Below are positions 62,827 to 64,000 of a stretch of 64,000 nucleotides of DNA, piece after piece (within the stretch, counting starts at the first letter, position 1; every line of letters begins with the position of its first letter). Location of the stretch: assembly GCA_009668225.1 (NCBI GenBank), contig WJYK01000006.1:186001-250000 (forward strand). The letters are read 5' to 3'. The notes below the pieces were generated by a model. That model saw only the letters and a list, made by a program, of their open reading frames with translations. It did no database searches and was not told the DNA's origin. The translations under genes and the position numbers were made by a program. This stretch comes from Enterobacteriaceae bacterium RIT693. GTDB taxonomy: Bacteria; Pseudomonadota; Gammaproteobacteria; Enterobacterales; Enterobacteriaceae.

Positions 62827-63408
62827 TCAGAGCCTGCCCGCCAGTTGAGCATACTGCTCTGGTGTATCAATGTCCCAATGTATCCCCTGTTCGGTCACGG
62901 AGATAATGCTTGTCTGCAGCTCTTTGATAACGTCCTTTAGCGTTGAACCTTCGGTCGCTCGCTGGATGACGTCGATGGCGCCGCGGGGCAACAAGATCGG
63001 ATGCCCTTTTCCCAAATTGTATCGCGGAATAATACAGCTACGCTCATCGGTACATGACCACAGCGCCCGGTAGACATCGATTCCCACCTCCGGCATGTCA
63101 CCCAACGCCAGGAAAAATCTCCGGCCCTGAACCGCCGCGCAGCCACGCTGAACGGATGAAAACATGCCGTCGTGATAATCAGGATTGAAGAGGATCTCTA
63201 TTGCAGGATGATTCTCATAATACGCTGCCAGCTCGTCACTCCGGTGGCCCGTTACCAGCACCACGCGATCGCAAAAGGATAAAGCACTGGACAGCGCACT
63301 ATCCAGAATCGTCCCTGCTCCCCACGGCATCATCATTTTCCACTTTCCCATGCGGCTGGAGAGCCCTGCTGCCAGCATGACGCACTCTTTCTGTTCCCGT
63401 TGATTCAT
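62827..63408 (-). CDS. mocA: Molybdenum cofactor cytidylyltransferase MocA
   Basis: Transfers CMP to molybdopterin to make the MCD cofactor of xanthine-dehydrogenase-type enzymes. The 193-residue product has the nucleotidyltransferase N-terminus VMLAAGLSSRMGKWKMMMPW (about residues 11-30), TILDSALSSALSF, and the metal-binding LALGDMPEV (about residues 92-100). The C-terminus has the DIDTPEQYAQL block. It fits the YgfJ/MocA position with the molybdenum hydroxylase genes. The start at 63408 is favoured; 63432 is also in frame. Confidence 0.9.
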   Translation of the reverse strand: MNQREQKECVMLAAGLSSRMGKWKMMMPWGAGTILDSALSSALSFCDRVVLVTGHRSDELAAYYENHPAIEILFNPDYHDGMFSSVQRGCAAVQGRRFFLALGDMPEVGIDVYRALWSCTDERSCIIPRYNLGKGHPILLPRGAIDVIQRATEGSTLKDVIKELQTSIISVTEQGIHWDIDTPEQYAQLAGRL

Positions 63409-63471
63409 CAGACGATCTCCGACAGAGCACACTATAACGCCCCGTCATTGACAACGGCGGCGTTGCTTTTT

Positions 63472-63933
63472 TCACTGCGCTTTCAGAACAGCTTTAATTG
63501 AGGTAATAATCGGCTGGTACCCAGTACAGCGGCAAAGATTCCCTTCTAACGCTTCTTTAAGCTCTTCCTCGCTCGGCGATGGATTAGCATCGAGCAGCGC
63601 TTTAGTGCTCATTAGCACACCAGGGGTACAAAAACCGCACTGCACGCCACCGTGGCGAACAAACGCGTTTTGTAGTCGCTTGCCAACCGGATCGTGGTGC
63701 AACGCCTCGACCGTAGTGACTTCAGCGCCGTTACACTGCGCGGCAAGCAGCAGGCATGAACATACCGACTTACCGTCCATTATCACGGTACACGCGCCGC
63801 ACTCCCCGACGGAGCATCCCTCTTTGGTACCGGTCAACCGCAGATCGTCACGCAGAAAATCAATCAGCCGAAGATTGTCCGCAACATCGCGGACAACGCG
63901 AATACCATTCACTTTGAGTTCAATATGATGCAT
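63472..63933 (-). CDS. xdhC: Molybdenum hydroxylase [2Fe-2S] subunit (XdhC-type)
   Basis: Electron-transfer subunit of a xanthine-dehydrogenase-like enzyme. The 153-residue product has the plant-type [2Fe-2S] motif GCSVGECGACTVIMDGKSVC (about residues 39-58) and the C-terminal helical [2Fe-2S] motif CGFCTPGVLMS with NLCRCTGYQP (about residues 99-138). In E. coli the equivalent gene ends xdhABC. Symbol by analogy: it is not the XdhC chaperone family of other bacteria, a member of which is encoded at 50063-50914. Confidence 0.9.
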   Translation of the reverse strand: MHHIELKVNGIRVVRDVADNLRLIDFLRDDLRLTGTKEGCSVGECGACTVIMDGKSVCSCLLLAAQCNGAEVTTVEALHHDPVGKRLQNAFVRHGGVQCGFCTPGVLMSTKALLDANPSPSEEELKEALEGNLCRCTGYQPIITSIKAVLKAQ

Positions 63934-63945
63934 GGCAATGGCTCC

Positions 63946-64000
63946 TTATTTGCTCTGTTCTGTCATCACGTCCTGCAGCATCTGCCGGAACATATCAATA
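63946..64000 (-). CDS. C-terminus of an upstream gene, probably a molybdenum hydroxylase subunit (partial)
   Basis: Eighteen codons ending at TAA (63948-63946): the tail reads IDMFRQMLQDVMTEQSK. It ends 13 bp before the [2Fe-2S] subunit start, with AAGGAG between. By E. coli gene order it would be the FAD subunit or the large molybdopterin subunit. Too little sequence is present to decide. Confidence 0.6.
   Translation of the reverse strand, partial: IDMFRQMLQDVMTEQSK

Noticed and set aside
40667-64000. Integrase or transposase as cause of the island
   Set aside because: No integrase, transposase or phage gene is seen in the window; the insertion idea rests only on the tRNA repeats and comparison with E. 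coli.
1-64000. CRISPR array
   Set aside because: No regular short direct repeats with unique spacers were seen.

Overview
The window is a chromosomal segment from a gammaproteobacterium of the order Enterobacterales, close to the Escherichia/Enterobacter group. Gene content and order from the flagellar operon to tRNA-Ser match the E. coli segment flgE-flgD-flgC-flgB / flgA-flgM-flgN - murJ - mviM - yceH - rimJ - mdtH - yceB - pyrC - dinI - bssS - solA - yceO - yceJ - yceI - trhO - lpxL - mdtG - msyB - yceK - opgHG - opgC - ymdB - csg - ycdZYX - ghrA - serX. Protein lengths are nearly the same as in E. coli. Several genes differ: grxB is missing between yceB and mdtH, a cold-shock-domain gene lies between flgN and murJ, and the ymdB-csgC interval has been replaced. 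No phage integrase, insertion sequence or CRISPR array was seen. Genus cannot be decided from the sequence alone. Layout. (1) 1-3911: hook/rod genes (flgE cut by the left edge), divergent flgA, then flgM-flgN behind a sigma-28 promoter. (2) 3966-25974: conserved housekeeping block: lipid II flippase, pyrimidine synthesis, SOS gene dinI with a clear LexA box, efflux pumps, lipid A acylation and the osmoregulated periplasmic glucan genes opgGH/opgC. (3) 26125-32932: an accessory block, all on the minus strand: a hydroxamate-type siderophore receptor, a fused FhuB-like permease and a FhuD-like binding protein, both promoters with Fur-like boxes and with no ATPase gene; then an overlapping pair of a LolA-like carrier and a phosphopantetheinyl transferase, and a small fimbrial-like protein. 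(4) 33047-37462: complete curli locus csgBAC / csgDEFG, with a CsgA that lacks the usual glycine-rich N-terminal segment. (5) 37506-40463: ycdZ, ycdY, ycdX, ghrA. (6) 40604-41556: two tandem tRNA-Ser(GGA) genes, each with its own promoter and terminator and each followed by an orphan copy of the tRNA 3' end. (7) 41597-64000 (continues off the right edge): a purine / uric acid catabolic island directly after the second orphan tRNA end. The island holds a sigma-54 activator (ygeV), ygeW, ygeX, ygeY, hyuA, yqeA, an XdhC-type molybdenum-cofactor chaperone, ygfK, ssnA, the Fe-S pair ygfS-ygfT, a UacT-type urate transporter, a complete selenocysteine formate dehydrogenase H (fdhF; Sec140 encoded by TGA at 61048-61050), mocA and a molybdenum hydroxylase [2Fe-2S] subunit. 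In E. coli K-12 the purine genes lie elsewhere and fdhF is a separate single gene, so this is a compact rearrangement that puts the electron donor (formate), the electron-transfer flavoprotein, the urate importer, the ring-opening hydrolases and ATP recovery through carbamate kinase in one place. The most interesting observation is regulatory. Three promoter regions of the island carry near-identical 13-bp palindromes (consensus TATCAATGTGATA) about 100-220 bp upstream of sequences resembling sigma-54 -24/-12 promoters, as expected if YgeV binds them and activates the whole island. A 38-codon membrane-peptide ORF with a strong ribosome site is coupled to the end of the urate transporter, just before fdhF.
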